Below are positions 45,866 to 53,958 of a stretch of 64,000 nucleotides of DNA, piece by piece. The translations under genes were made by a program, and so were the position numbers. This stretch comes from Breoghania corrubedonensis. Its GTDB lineage: Bacteria; Pseudomonadota; Alphaproteobacteria; Rhizobiales; Stappiaceae. The notes under the pieces are model-generated. The model did not search any database and was not told where the DNA came from. It saw nothing but the letters and a program-made list of their open reading frames with translations. Where the stretch lies: positions 114,019-178,018 of the forward strand of contig NZ_QAYG01000011.1 of assembly GCF_003053845.1 (NCBI RefSeq), written 5' to 3'. The stretch's first letter is position 1, and every line of letters starts with the position of its first letter.

Positions 45866-48190
45866 ATGACGTCGATTGACAACAGTGGCCAATTGATCCT
45901 GAAGGTTTTTTCCGGCCTGCAATCCGGCGTCGAAGTGGCCTTGTCGGAGGGCGAATATACGTTCGGCTCCGGTCAGGACGACGATCTGCAGTTCGTGGAC
46001 GTTCTGTTGAAGAGCGGCCATGCGCGTCTTCGCATCAAGGGTGGCGTCATCGCGGTCGCGGGAGGAGGGGGCGGGCTTTCGACCGGCTCCGGCCTTCAGA
46101 TCGAGGCCGGTGACGAGGAATGGCGGGAAATCGAGCCGCTCGATTTGCTGTCCATTGGCGGCATATCCGTTGCGATCGGCCCGGCGGACGCGAAATGGGC
46201 CGACCTGACAGTCAATATGGAGCAGCGCAAGCCTCCCCAAAAGGAGGCGGAGCGCACCCGCGCTTCTCGGTCGCAAGACAAAGGCTCCGGTTCTGCGGGG
46301 CGATATGCGGCGGTTGCGGTGGGAAGCGTCTTTGTCCTTGTCTCGTTTCTCTGGCTGGTCGTTCCGGACCTGCACGCCAGTGGCGATGCGACGGGACGCG
46401 CGACGAGCTCCAGTTTCCAGATCGTCCGCAGCGTACTGGATGCGTTTCCTTTCGGGCGCCCGATCAAGCTTCGCCAGGAAGTTGACGGTGCCTTGTATGT
46501 CGAAGGGTATGTCGAAGAGCCGGTCGAACAGCGGGCGCTCAAGAACGCGATAGAGGAAGCCGGAATTCAGGTGCATCTGCGGCTCTGGATACTGGAGACC
46601 ATCCGCAGCCAGATAGATGCCACGATCGCCAACCAGAAGGTCGACGTGACATATGTCCTTTCGCCCCGGGGCGAGCTGACGTTCAGCGGCACAATTCTGT
46701 CGGAAGACCGCTCGAACCACTTCCTGAATACCATCCGGCGCGAAATCCTGGGGATCTCGGATATCACCTATGACGTGAAGACGGAGGAGACGTATTTCGC
46801 GGAAGTCAGACAACTGTCGGCACGCTCCGGCATAGACGATACGGTCCTCTTCCGGCTCGATAACAAGCGGATCGAGGCCAGCGGCGTCGTCACCACCGAC
46901 AAGCTCGACGCCTGGGTCGGGTTCATTCAGGCCTATGCGCGCCGCTACGCCGACCTCATCCCCCTTACATCCTATGTGCAGCTTGTAAACGAGCAGGGGC
47001 AGGTCCTGTCGCAAGGCAAGCCGACGGTGGTAGGCGCGTCGACGGCGATCCGGAACTCGACGACGGACCCGGCAGGGGCACAGCCGGAATACGTCCTGGA
47101 CCTGGAGAAGCTCAAGCTCGGGGCTTTCGGCCCGCAGGATGTATTCGCCGAGCTTGCCGCGCCCATAACCGACAATCGGTCCGATCCGGCCGACGTGACC
47201 AACGGCATCGCTCATCTGCCCGTGACCTCCGAGCCGCCCGTGACTTCCGAGCCGCCCGTGACTTCCGAACCGTCAGGCAGTCAATGGCGCGCGCCGGAGC
47301 CGCCTGCGCCGTCTCCTGGCGGGGATGATCTTGTTGCCAGTGCCAGGGATGTCTTTGAGGCGCACGCGGCGGATCCTCAGGACCGAAAGGTCGGAAGGAC
47401 TGGCCCGACCGCTCCCGCTGATCTGGCGGATGGTGGCGGCACGCCCGGTTCCACGGTCGGTGACGTCAACCCCGATGGACGGGCCGCCCCGGCGAGCGAA
47501 ACGACGGACCCGACCGCTGAGCGGGTTCTCGACCGCTGGAATAACGTGGCGCGCCAAAGCGCGGCGGTTCCGACGCCGGAAGAGGGCGCATCGGACGGTC
47601 CGTCCGCGACGTCCGAGAAGGCGCCGGCCGCGAAAGTCGGCGCCGACGATGACATGCGGAGCATGTTTCTGCCCCTGATCCTGCAGCCGCAAGCCGGCCG
47701 TCAGCAATGTTGGGACGGCTCGGTGCTCACGGAATCCAATCTGGTGACGGTGCTGTTCTGGCTCGATTTCCTGAGCCTGACGACCGAGAAGTCCTTGGTC
47801 GGTTTCGATCAGAACAGCCAGTACCTCCTGCTGGAGGCGGCCCTCAATCCCGAGCGCACACGCCTGTGTGCCCAAAGGCTCGCAGGCAAACAGGGCATCC
47901 CCCTGCATGCGATGTCGCTTTATCTCGCCGAGGCCGAGCGCAATCCGGCCTTCGTCCGCTTCCTCGTGCGCGACTTCCAGGTGCCGGCCATGCAGATAAG
48001 CGGTGTCATGCTTCGTGATCGTGTCCGCTATCTGCAGATGAGAAACGGCGTGAAGATCCGGGAGGGAAGCTCGCCGGACGTCAGCAGCAGACTGGCGAGC
48101 ATCGGCGCCCTGGGGGCATTGGTTAGATCTCGTGGCGGTATTGTTCCTGTGATCTACTCAGAAGACTTGTCCTGGCGGGCATTTGACTAG
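45866..48190 (+). CDS. sctD: Type III inner-membrane ring protein SctD, oversized
   Basis: The 774-residue protein has an N-terminal cytosolic FHA-like domain (about 8-105), one membrane helix at about 147-167, and periplasmic ring modules (DAFPFGRPIKLRQEVDGALYVEGYVEEPVEQRALKNAIEEAGI; further BON-like units to about 420). It then has a Pro/Thr/Ala-rich linker with three PVTSEP repeats and an extra folded C-terminal region of about 180 residues (from about 595). Usual SctD proteins are near 400 residues. FHA plus single helix plus ring modules identifies SctD firmly; the C-terminal addition is unrecognised. Confidence 0.85.
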   Translation: MTSIDNSGQLILKVFSGLQSGVEVALSEGEYTFGSGQDDDLQFVDVLLKSGHARLRIKGGVIAVAGGGGGLSTGSGLQIEAGDEEWREIEPLDLLSIGGISVAIGPADAKWADLTVNMEQRKPPQKEAERTRASRSQDKGSGSAGRYAAVAVGSVFVLVSFLWLVVPDLHASGDATGRATSSSFQIVRSVLDAFPFGRPIKLRQEVDGALYVEGYVEEPVEQRALKNAIEEAGIQVHLRLWILETIRSQIDATIANQKVDVTYVLSPRGELTFSGTILSEDRSNHFLNTIRREILGISDITYDVKTEETYFAEVRQLSARSGIDDTVLFRLDNKRIEASGVVTTDKLDAWVGFIQAYARRYADLIPLTSYVQLVNEQGQVLSQGKPTVVGASTAIRNSTTDPAGAQPEYVLDLEKLKLGAFGPQDVFAELAAPITDNRSDPADVTNGIAHLPVTSEPPVTSEPPVTSEPSGSQWRAPEPPAPSPGGDDLVASARDVFEAHAADPQDRKVGRTGPTAPADLADGGGTPGSTVGDVNPDGRAAPASETTDPTAERVLDRWNNVARQSAAVPTPEEGASDGPSATSEKAPAAKVGADDDMRSMFLPLILQPQAGRQQCWDGSVLTESNLVTVLFWLDFLSLTTEKSLVGFDQNSQYLLLEAALNPERTRLCAQRLAGKQGIPLHAMSLYLAEAERNPAFVRFLVRDFQVPAMQISGVMLRDRVRYLQMRNGVKIREGSSPDVSSRLASIGALGALVRSRGGIVPVIYSEDLSWRAFD
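47219..47272 (+). repeat. Three tandem 18-bp repeats in sctD
   Basis: The unit CCCGTGACYTCCGARCCG occurs three times in a row and encodes PVTSEP x3 in the linker between the ring modules and the C-terminal addition. Slippage could vary the copy number between strains. Confidence 0.9.
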
Positions 48191-48317
48191 ATTTAATGTA
48201 TACATATTGTAAAGTTCAAATATTTGCGCGTGAACTATAGAGAATATTCTGTCTCTTAATTTTATATCAATCCAGAAGAAGCGTCTTTGTGCGGCGGAAT
48301 CGCGGGAATGTGTCAGA

Positions 48318-50525
48318 ATGCTCTGTAAATCAGTCTCAAGGTATAGAAGTCGGCTGTTGCGCCCTGCGATGATTGCGGTTCTGCTTCTCCAGGTGGGGTG
48401 TTCCGGGGTTCAGGGGCCGGATGCCATTGTGGGCGAGCCTTGGCTCGCATCCTATCGCGATGATGTGCGCGGCAAGGGCATCGATACGGCGAACGTCAAT
48501 CTTCCGTCCAGCGGGAAGGTGCCGGTCGGGGTTGTCGCCGTCATCGATAACGAGCCGACCAATATCTCTCTTCCGGGCGAAGAAATTCAGCGCAATGCCG
48601 GCGAACTGGCCAGTGCCGGCGCATCGAAATACGACCTCAGCGAGCAGGTGGAAATCTCGTTCGACAACGATCCCCTCGACTATGTCGTCAAGCAGCTTCT
48701 TGGCGGCTTGCTGGCCGCGAACTACGTGACCGCGGACAAGCTGGAAGGGCGCGTTTCCTTCAAAACGGAACAGCCGGTGCCCCGTGCGGTCATTCCGTCC
48801 ATCCTGCGCGATATCCTCGCGCGCCATGGCTACGTCATGAAGCTGATCAACGGCGTTTACCAGATCGGAAGTGGCGAAACGATCGCGGTTCTCGAGAACA
48901 ACGCGGTCGCCGGCGCTTCCGGGGAATATGTCAATCAGATCGTCAATCTGAAGCGCGGAAAGGCGGAGGATCTCGCCGCCGTCGTGGCCAGCATTCTGCC
49001 GCGCGGAGCAACGGTGACACCGGTTGCCAGTACCAATTCCCTTGTCCTGCGGTTGAGCCCGGTCGATGTGAAGCCGGTCACGGAACTGATCCGGGCGCTG
49101 GTCGACAGCGGCGCCGCAAGCAGCCTGGTGGCGGTCATTCCGGTGCGCGAAAGCTCGCCGGAAAAGGTCGCCGGCGCGATCAATGCCTATTATTCCAGTC
49201 AGGATATCGCGGCCGCCGAGGTGCCTCTCATCATCCCGCTGGAGGATCAGCAGGCCTTGCTGGTCGGCGCGAAGACGCAGCGCATCCTGCGCAATGCCCG
49301 AACCCTCATCTCCGGTCTCGACAAGGACAACCGGGACGCGCCGTCATTGCGCGTCATTCCGCTTCAGCACCTGCCGCCGGCCGATATTGCAAACCAGCTC
49401 AATGCGATATTTGGAGGCGAGGGGGCCGGCGCCGGCAACAGGCCCGCGGACACGAGCCGGACAGCGCGCGCCGACAACCGGGACGAGACCACAACCGATG
49501 CCAATAGCGGCGGCGACAGTGTCCCGACGCCCTCCATCATCCGCTCTTCGACCGGCAGAGGGCAGGCATCGCCGACAGCGGCCAGTTTCGAGCAAGGCCG
49601 AAATGACGGTTCATTCGCGCCGAAAGTGGACGCGACCATTCCGCAAACCGATACCGGCATTTCAATCGTGCCGGATACGCGAAACAACGCCTTGCTGGTC
49701 TACGCGACCTTCCGTCAGTTCAAGCGCATTCGCGACGTGGTCCGTGCGCTGGACCTGCCGTTGGCTCAGGTCGTCATCGAGGCGACGATCGTCGAGGTCG
49801 ATCTGACCGACGGTCTGGATTACGGCGTGCAGGCTTATCTGCGCGGGGAGGGGCTCGATGTGCGTTCCTCCCGGTCGCCATTTATCGCGGACCCGGGCGG
49901 CGCGGGGGGCGTCGCCTCCTTCGATATCGATTTCGGCGACTACACCGCGAGCTTCGTCCTGCATGCCCTACAGGCGGTTACCAATGTGAAGGTCATTTCA
50001 TCGCCATACCTGACGGTCCTGGACGGCCGCTCGGCGCGCCTGTCGGTCGGCGATCAGGTCCCGTATCTCACCAAGCAAACCGCCGCAACCAATACGGGAA
50101 CCACGACGACGACGAACGAGATCGAGGTTCGCGATGTCGGCATCATATTGCAGGTGACGCCCAGTATCCGCGCCGACAACTCCGTCGTTCTCACCATCCA
50201 GCAGGAGGTCAGTTCCGCAAAGACCGCGGCGAACGGCGATGAACTCACGCCGATCATCCAGCAGCGGACCATCAATTCCGATATCGTCGTGAATTCCGGC
50301 AAGACCGTGCTGCTCGGCGGCCTGATCCAGGATCGCGACGACAAGGTGACGACCGGCGTGCCCGTTCTGTCGAGCGTTCCGCTGATGGGAAACCTGTTCA
50401 AGCAGACGAACAGCAAGAAGAGCCGCACCGAACTGGTGGTCATGATCACGCCGCGCGTGGTGCGCAGGCCGTCCCAGATTCAGAACATCACCCGGTTGAT
50501 CAAGGCGCGCCTGTCGACGCCCTGA
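48318..50525 (+). CDS. sctC: Type III outer-membrane secretin SctC
   Basis: The 735-residue protein has an N-terminal signal ending LLLQVGCSG (possible lipoprotein, although the -3 residue is Gln), N0/N1/N3 modules, and the secretin domain from about 470. The latter has VVIEATIVEVDLTDGLDYGVQ, the central barrel, VPYLTK and GIILQVTPSI, and ends VPVLSSVPLMGNLFKQTNSKK. An acidic Asn/Asp/Thr insert lies near 375-430. It forms the outer-membrane ring. The gap of 127 bp before it is AT-rich with a perfect ATGTATACAT palindrome at 48196-48205. Confidence 0.95.
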   Translation: MLCKSVSRYRSRLLRPAMIAVLLLQVGCSGVQGPDAIVGEPWLASYRDDVRGKGIDTANVNLPSSGKVPVGVVAVIDNEPTNISLPGEEIQRNAGELASAGASKYDLSEQVEISFDNDPLDYVVKQLLGGLLAANYVTADKLEGRVSFKTEQPVPRAVIPSILRDILARHGYVMKLINGVYQIGSGETIAVLENNAVAGASGEYVNQIVNLKRGKAEDLAAVVASILPRGATVTPVASTNSLVLRLSPVDVKPVTELIRALVDSGAASSLVAVIPVRESSPEKVAGAINAYYSSQDIAAAEVPLIIPLEDQQALLVGAKTQRILRNARTLISGLDKDNRDAPSLRVIPLQHLPPADIANQLNAIFGGEGAGAGNRPADTSRTARADNRDETTTDANSGGDSVPTPSIIRSSTGRGQASPTAASFEQGRNDGSFAPKVDATIPQTDTGISIVPDTRNNALLVYATFRQFKRIRDVVRALDLPLAQVVIEATIVEVDLTDGLDYGVQAYLRGEGLDVRSSRSPFIADPGGAGGVASFDIDFGDYTASFVLHALQAVTNVKVISSPYLTVLDGRSARLSVGDQVPYLTKQTAATNTGTTTTTNEIEVRDVGIILQVTPSIRADNSVVLTIQQEVSSAKTAANGDELTPIIQQRTINSDIVVNSGKTVLLGGLIQDRDDKVTTGVPVLSSVPLMGNLFKQTNSKKSRTELVVMITPRVVRRPSQIQNITRLIKARLSTP

Positions 50526-50527
50526 CC

Positions 50528-50557
50528 CGCCCGCACTTCGCCCTTGTCGCGCGGGCG
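50528..50557 (+). terminator. Hairpin after sctC
   Basis: CGCCCGC (50528-50534) pairs with GCGGGCG (50551-50557), starting 3 bp past the sctC stop, between convergent genes. The stem is GC-only with a 16-nt loop and no T-run, so it is at best a weak terminator. Confidence 0.35.
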
Positions 50558-50622
50558 CCTCTCCGCGACGTCCTTCATTTCCGGGTGGGCGGGGAAAGCG
50601 GCGGCGGGCTGAGGCCGGGCCT

Positions 50623-50662
50623 GCGGCCTGTCAGCAGAGGCAGCGGCCTATCAGCAGAGGCA
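50623..50662 (+). repeat. Two tandem 20-bp direct repeats between sctC and the TPR gene
   Basis: GCGGCCTGTCAGCAGAGGCA and GCGGCCTATCAGCAGAGGCA lie head to tail, followed by a partial third unit. They lie in the convergent non-coding gap and have no visible coding role. Confidence 0.8.
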
Positions 50663-50720
50663 AGGGCCTGCGCGCGCGAGGCACGCCAAAACCCATCGGT
50701 CAGCGGTGATCGGTGCCGGG

Positions 50721-51371
50721 TCAGGCGAACTGGAGCGCCAGCAGTTTGCTCTGCGATGCACGCCGCTCCGGCTTGTAGGTCGCGCTCCGGCGGGCGATGC
50801 GGGAGGCGAACGCCAGATAATGCCGTGCGGTCTTCTTCTCATCGAGCCGAAGCGCGCAATGTCCGGCAAGAAAGCAGCTGCGGGGGTGTGGCATGCTGGA
50901 GGTGACGGACGCGACCGCCAGATCATAGCCGCTCTTGTACAAACCTTGCCTGGCCGCGCAGGCCGACAGGGCGATCTGGCCATAACTGCGCACATCCTCC
51001 AGCGACGCGATCAACGCAAACAGACCCGTCGCGCGCACATAGTCACGCTGCGCGAAAAAGGCGCAAGCCGCCTCATAGACATCATGGATGCTGGAGATTC
51101 GGTCCGGTCCGGCCGGGAAGTGGGCCTGTAAAAAGGCCTCGAGGCCGAGGTCGGGAAGGTCCGCCAGTCCGCACTCATAAAGATAGCTGGACAGCGTAAC
51201 CGCGTCTTTTCCGCTCGAGCCAGTAAATTCACGTAACTTTTCAACCAGATTGCCGATCAGACTGCCCGCAATGAGCGCGTCCGCGTCGACATGCTCGAAA
51301 CAACTCCGGCCCAAATCCTGTGCGGGCAGCGGAGCAAGCAAAATAGCTTGGTCGTAAGGTTCGTAGAACAC
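50721..51371 (-). CDS. TPR-like protein, possible T3SS chaperone or regulator
   Basis: The 216-residue product has an N-terminal domain with a Cys-rich helix and a C-terminal half of TPR-like helices (DVYEAACAFFAQRDYVRATGLFALIASLEDVRSYGQIALSACAARQGLYKSGYDLAV). GTG 51371 is chosen because GGAG stands 5 nt upstream; the frame is open to 51392. The fold recalls LcrH/SycD-type chaperones, but the N-terminal part is unlike them. It lies alone between sctC and the chaperone-sctW pair. Confidence 0.5.
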   Translation of the reverse strand: MFYEPYDQAILLAPLPAQDLGRSCFEHVDADALIAGSLIGNLVEKLREFTGSSGKDAVTLSSYLYECGLADLPDLGLEAFLQAHFPAGPDRISSIHDVYEAACAFFAQRDYVRATGLFALIASLEDVRSYGQIALSACAARQGLYKSGYDLAVASVTSSMPHPRSCFLAGHCALRLDEKKTARHYLAFASRIARRSATYKPERRASQSKLLALQFA

Positions 51372-51628
51372 AGTCGCTCCAAAATCAATCAATGCGAGCA
51401 GCAGAGTATGAGAGCAGGATCAGGTGTCCATGTCCTGTGTATCAGATAAAAAAGATTTATGCCAACCAATAAAATATATCAATCGGTAGATGGCAACTTG
51501 AATATCTTTCCCTTCGTAATCGGACCGTGTTTGTTTGAAAAATGTCCGGTTGATCGGGGGCTTCCTTCGCGGCCAGGTATCAACCGAATTCCCGGTCGTC
51601 GCGCCACGAACCGTTGGGCCGATCCGCG

Positions 51629-52024
51629 CTAGTTCGTTCCCGTGCCATCGTGCAGCCCGATCAGGCGATCCAGACAGGACTGGATGGTCTGTCGGTCAAA
51701 GTCGTCATTGTTCAGGCTCGCGATCAGCAGCAGCCCTCCGTCCATGGCCAAGCCGGCATTGATCGGCGCACGCAGATAGGGCTCCCGGTTGGCAAGACGC
51801 AGGAAGCTGTCGAGGTCTTCCACCTGGGGCGGATGGCCGGGCGTTCGCTTGAGACTGATAAGCGTCCGGCTTCCATCCTCTGCGGGAAAGAAACCGATCA
51901 ATCCCACCCGATCGAGCAGGAAGGACACGCTGCCATTGCCGGCCTGCACGATCTGGTTGATCTGCAAACCCGACGCAAAGTCCTCGATGGTCTGCAGGAT
52001 CTGTCTCGAAAACGTGGTGGTCAT
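51629..52024 (-). CDS. CesT-like chaperone next to SctW (YscB/SycN position)
   Basis: The 131-residue protein has the class I type III chaperone pattern: an N-terminal helix FSRQILQTIEDFASGL, strands GNGSVSFLLDRVGLIGFFP and RTLISLKRT, and the C-terminal TIQSCLDRLIGLHDG helix. It starts at ATG 52024 with GAGGA upstream and lies 20 bp after sctW. YopN-type gatekeepers are secreted with small chaperones (SycN, YscB) encoded beside them, so it is probably the gatekeeper chaperone. Confidence 0.7.
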   Translation of the reverse strand: MTTTFSRQILQTIEDFASGLQINQIVQAGNGSVSFLLDRVGLIGFFPAEDGSRTLISLKRTPGHPPQVEDLDSFLRLANREPYLRAPINAGLAMDGGLLLIASLNNDDFDRQTIQSCLDRLIGLHDGTGTN

Positions 52025-52044
52025 GGAGCTTCCTCGAGCGGGGT

Positions 52045-53286
52045 TCAATCGGGGGCGTTTTGCGCTTCGAAAAACTGCTCTTCGATTTCCGTCATCTCTG
52101 TCTGCAACTGCTCGAGCACTTTCTTCTGCTGTACGCATGCCTGATCGGACGGAAAGACCTGATCCGGAACCATGGCGTGGAGATCCCGCAATTCGTTTGC
52201 GAAAACGACCATTGTGGGCGGAAAGTCTGTCTCGAACGGTTTTGCCAGCGCGCGCGCGTCGGCAAGGTTCGTGGCGTGTTTCGTGCAGAAGTGGAGCAGG
52301 GCGCTGGCAAGCTCCTCGGGCCCGCCCGCCCCGGCGCCATTGGCGAAACCGTGATCGATGCGCTGAACCTTGGCGAGCGCCTCGTGACAGGCCCCGAAGA
52401 CCGTCCGCATCGTCTTGAGCTTTGACAGTTCTTTCAAGAGCGCCCCAAGTAGCACCGGGTCGGTGCTGGTCGTCGTCGACGCCAGATCATTCCCTGCCGC
52501 GTCCATGAACAGGTCGACGACCGCATCGAATGCGAAACGCAGGTTGAACCCGGTCAGCGTATCGAAGATCTGCGCCATGTTTCTCGGGCCCCGCAACATT
52601 TCGCGATAGTGATTGCGCAGCGCGGCCGGGTTGGTTTCAAGCGTCGGGGCGGCATCGTTCGCCAGGGCCGCCATCGCATACCCGGCGCGAACGTCGCGAA
52701 TGAGATCCGGATCCTGCTCGAACCGTGCTTCGGCAGCATCGAGTTCCGCGCGCAGAGCCTCGCGCGCCGCGGCCCGTTCCGGGCTCGGGCCGCCATTCTC
52801 GAACGCGGCCCGCGTATCCTCGTGATAGCGGATGACCGCCCGAAGGACTTCGTATTGGTGCGTGACGTCCTTGTCGAAATCCCGCAGGGCGTGGAGGATG
52901 TCGTCGGCAGAGACATGCTGACCGCTCCCGCCGCCTTTTTCGAGAATGTCCTCGAATTTCTGCAGTGTCTTGACGAGGTCGCGAAGATCATCCTCGTGGG
53001 GCTTGTCGGGCAGCTTGTCGTAATAGTCGGCTATTCGCTTGAGGGCTTCGCGATTGGCGCCCTGACCCTGCCGCAGCTTGGTCTGGCCGAGCGAGCGCTT
53101 GTCCTTGAGGTGGGCCGCCGCGTTGCCAATCTCCTCCTGTATGTCGGACAGGTCGTTATTGATCACGCTGGCTGCCGCGGAATTGCCCTTCTGCGCGCCG
53201 CGCGCCTGTTCGAGCACTTCCGCACCGACGGTCGATTGAACATTGCCGGACGCGACCTGTTGGCGAAGCAAATTGATTTCAGCCAT
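52045..53286 (-). CDS. sctW: Type III gatekeeper SctW (YopN-TyeA/HrpJ family)
   Basis: The 413-residue helical protein belongs to the YopN/HrpJ/InvE gatekeepers, with the TyeA-like part fused at the C-terminus (about 320-413, EELASALLHFCTKHATNLADARALAKPF and onward). The N-terminal chaperone-binding segment is Gln/Ser/Asn-rich. Start ATG 53286, with GGGAGA upstream. It blocks effector export until host contact and orders translocators before effectors. Confidence 0.85.
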   Translation of the reverse strand: MAEINLLRQQVASGNVQSTVGAEVLEQARGAQKGNSAAASVINNDLSDIQEEIGNAAAHLKDKRSLGQTKLRQGQGANREALKRIADYYDKLPDKPHEDDLRDLVKTLQKFEDILEKGGGSGQHVSADDILHALRDFDKDVTHQYEVLRAVIRYHEDTRAAFENGGPSPERAAAREALRAELDAAEARFEQDPDLIRDVRAGYAMAALANDAAPTLETNPAALRNHYREMLRGPRNMAQIFDTLTGFNLRFAFDAVVDLFMDAAGNDLASTTTSTDPVLLGALLKELSKLKTMRTVFGACHEALAKVQRIDHGFANGAGAGGPEELASALLHFCTKHATNLADARALAKPFETDFPPTMVVFANELRDLHAMVPDQVFPSDQACVQQKKVLEQLQTEMTEIEEQFFEAQNAPD

Positions 53287-53401
53287 GCGCTCTCCCGAAA
53301 GGTCAGGACAAACGGAGCGAACCTTGTCCGCCGGCGTGGCGCGGGGGCGATCCGGACTGAAAGCTCTGACTGCGAAAATACCTGTCAATTCTTCTAGCTA
53401 A

Positions 53402-53417
53402 TGTGCCGAATGGCACA
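53402..53417 (+). promoter_or_regulatory. Perfect dyad TGTGCC-GAAT-GGCACA between sctW and the tip operon
   Basis: TGTGCC (53402-53407) and GGCACA (53412-53417) are perfect inverted half-sites with a 4-bp spacer. This is the best copy of the locus motif, 65 nt before the GTG of the 53483 gene and 115 nt from the divergent sctW start. Geometry (TGTG-N8-CACA) is that of Crp/Fnr-family sites. Confidence 0.6.
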
Positions 53418-53482
53418 CCGGTTCCTTCATTTGCCAATCAGTATCCGTGCTCACGGAAGATGCGGCGGAAGGATAACGACCT

Positions 53483-53944
53483 GTGTCGGTTGAGAACGAC
53501 AGGCAGGAAAACGGATCGCAGGACCCGGCGTGGCGGCGTCAGCACGCCGACCGGCAGATCCGGCAGGTGGAGAAGTCCCTGCAAGCGGTCAGATCCGCGG
53601 CGTTGCGTCGGGAGGCGGGGCTTCGCGATGTCTTTGCCGGGATCGAGACGACCTTGTCCGCGATCATGGAGACGCCGTTGCTCCGGCACGATGCGCATTG
53701 CCAGAACCTGATGTCCCGAATCGCCCGTGCCGGGACAATGGAAGACTTCGCAACGCGTGTCGCGGATTTCGACCGGCACATCAGGCGCATTGCCGGCCTG
53801 TCGGTGGATGAGAATGCTGCCGCGCTGGATTATCTGGCGCCGTCGCAAACGGGATTGAGCCGTCTGTGCGGGGAGCGGCCGGCCGAGCCGGCATCGAACG
53901 GCTCAAACCATCGCATTTTTCACAGGACCCGTCTGAAATTGTAA
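53483..53944 (+). CDS. Small charged protein in the LcrG position
   Basis: The 153-residue protein starts with GTG 53483 (GGAAGG upstream) and has a long charged helical N-terminal half (RRQHADRQIRQVEKSLQAVRSAALRREAGLRDVFAGIETTLSAIM). It precedes the tip-protein candidate by 14 bp. In Yersinia the order is lcrG-lcrV, where LcrG is a helical chaperone of the tip protein; this gene holds the same place, although no sequence match to LcrG is evident by eye. Confidence 0.5.
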   Translation: MSVENDRQENGSQDPAWRRQHADRQIRQVEKSLQAVRSAALRREAGLRDVFAGIETTLSAIMETPLLRHDAHCQNLMSRIARAGTMEDFATRVADFDRHIRRIAGLSVDENAAALDYLAPSQTGLSRLCGERPAEPASNGSNHRIFHRTRLKL

Positions 53945-53958
53945 TCGGGAATTGTCTT

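Noticed and set aside
53411..53426. Sigma-54 type -24/-12 promoter (TGGCAC-N5-TTCC)
   Set aside because: The -12 element lacks the essential GC (TTCC instead of TTGC), and the TGGCAC is fully explained as half of the 16-bp dyad.
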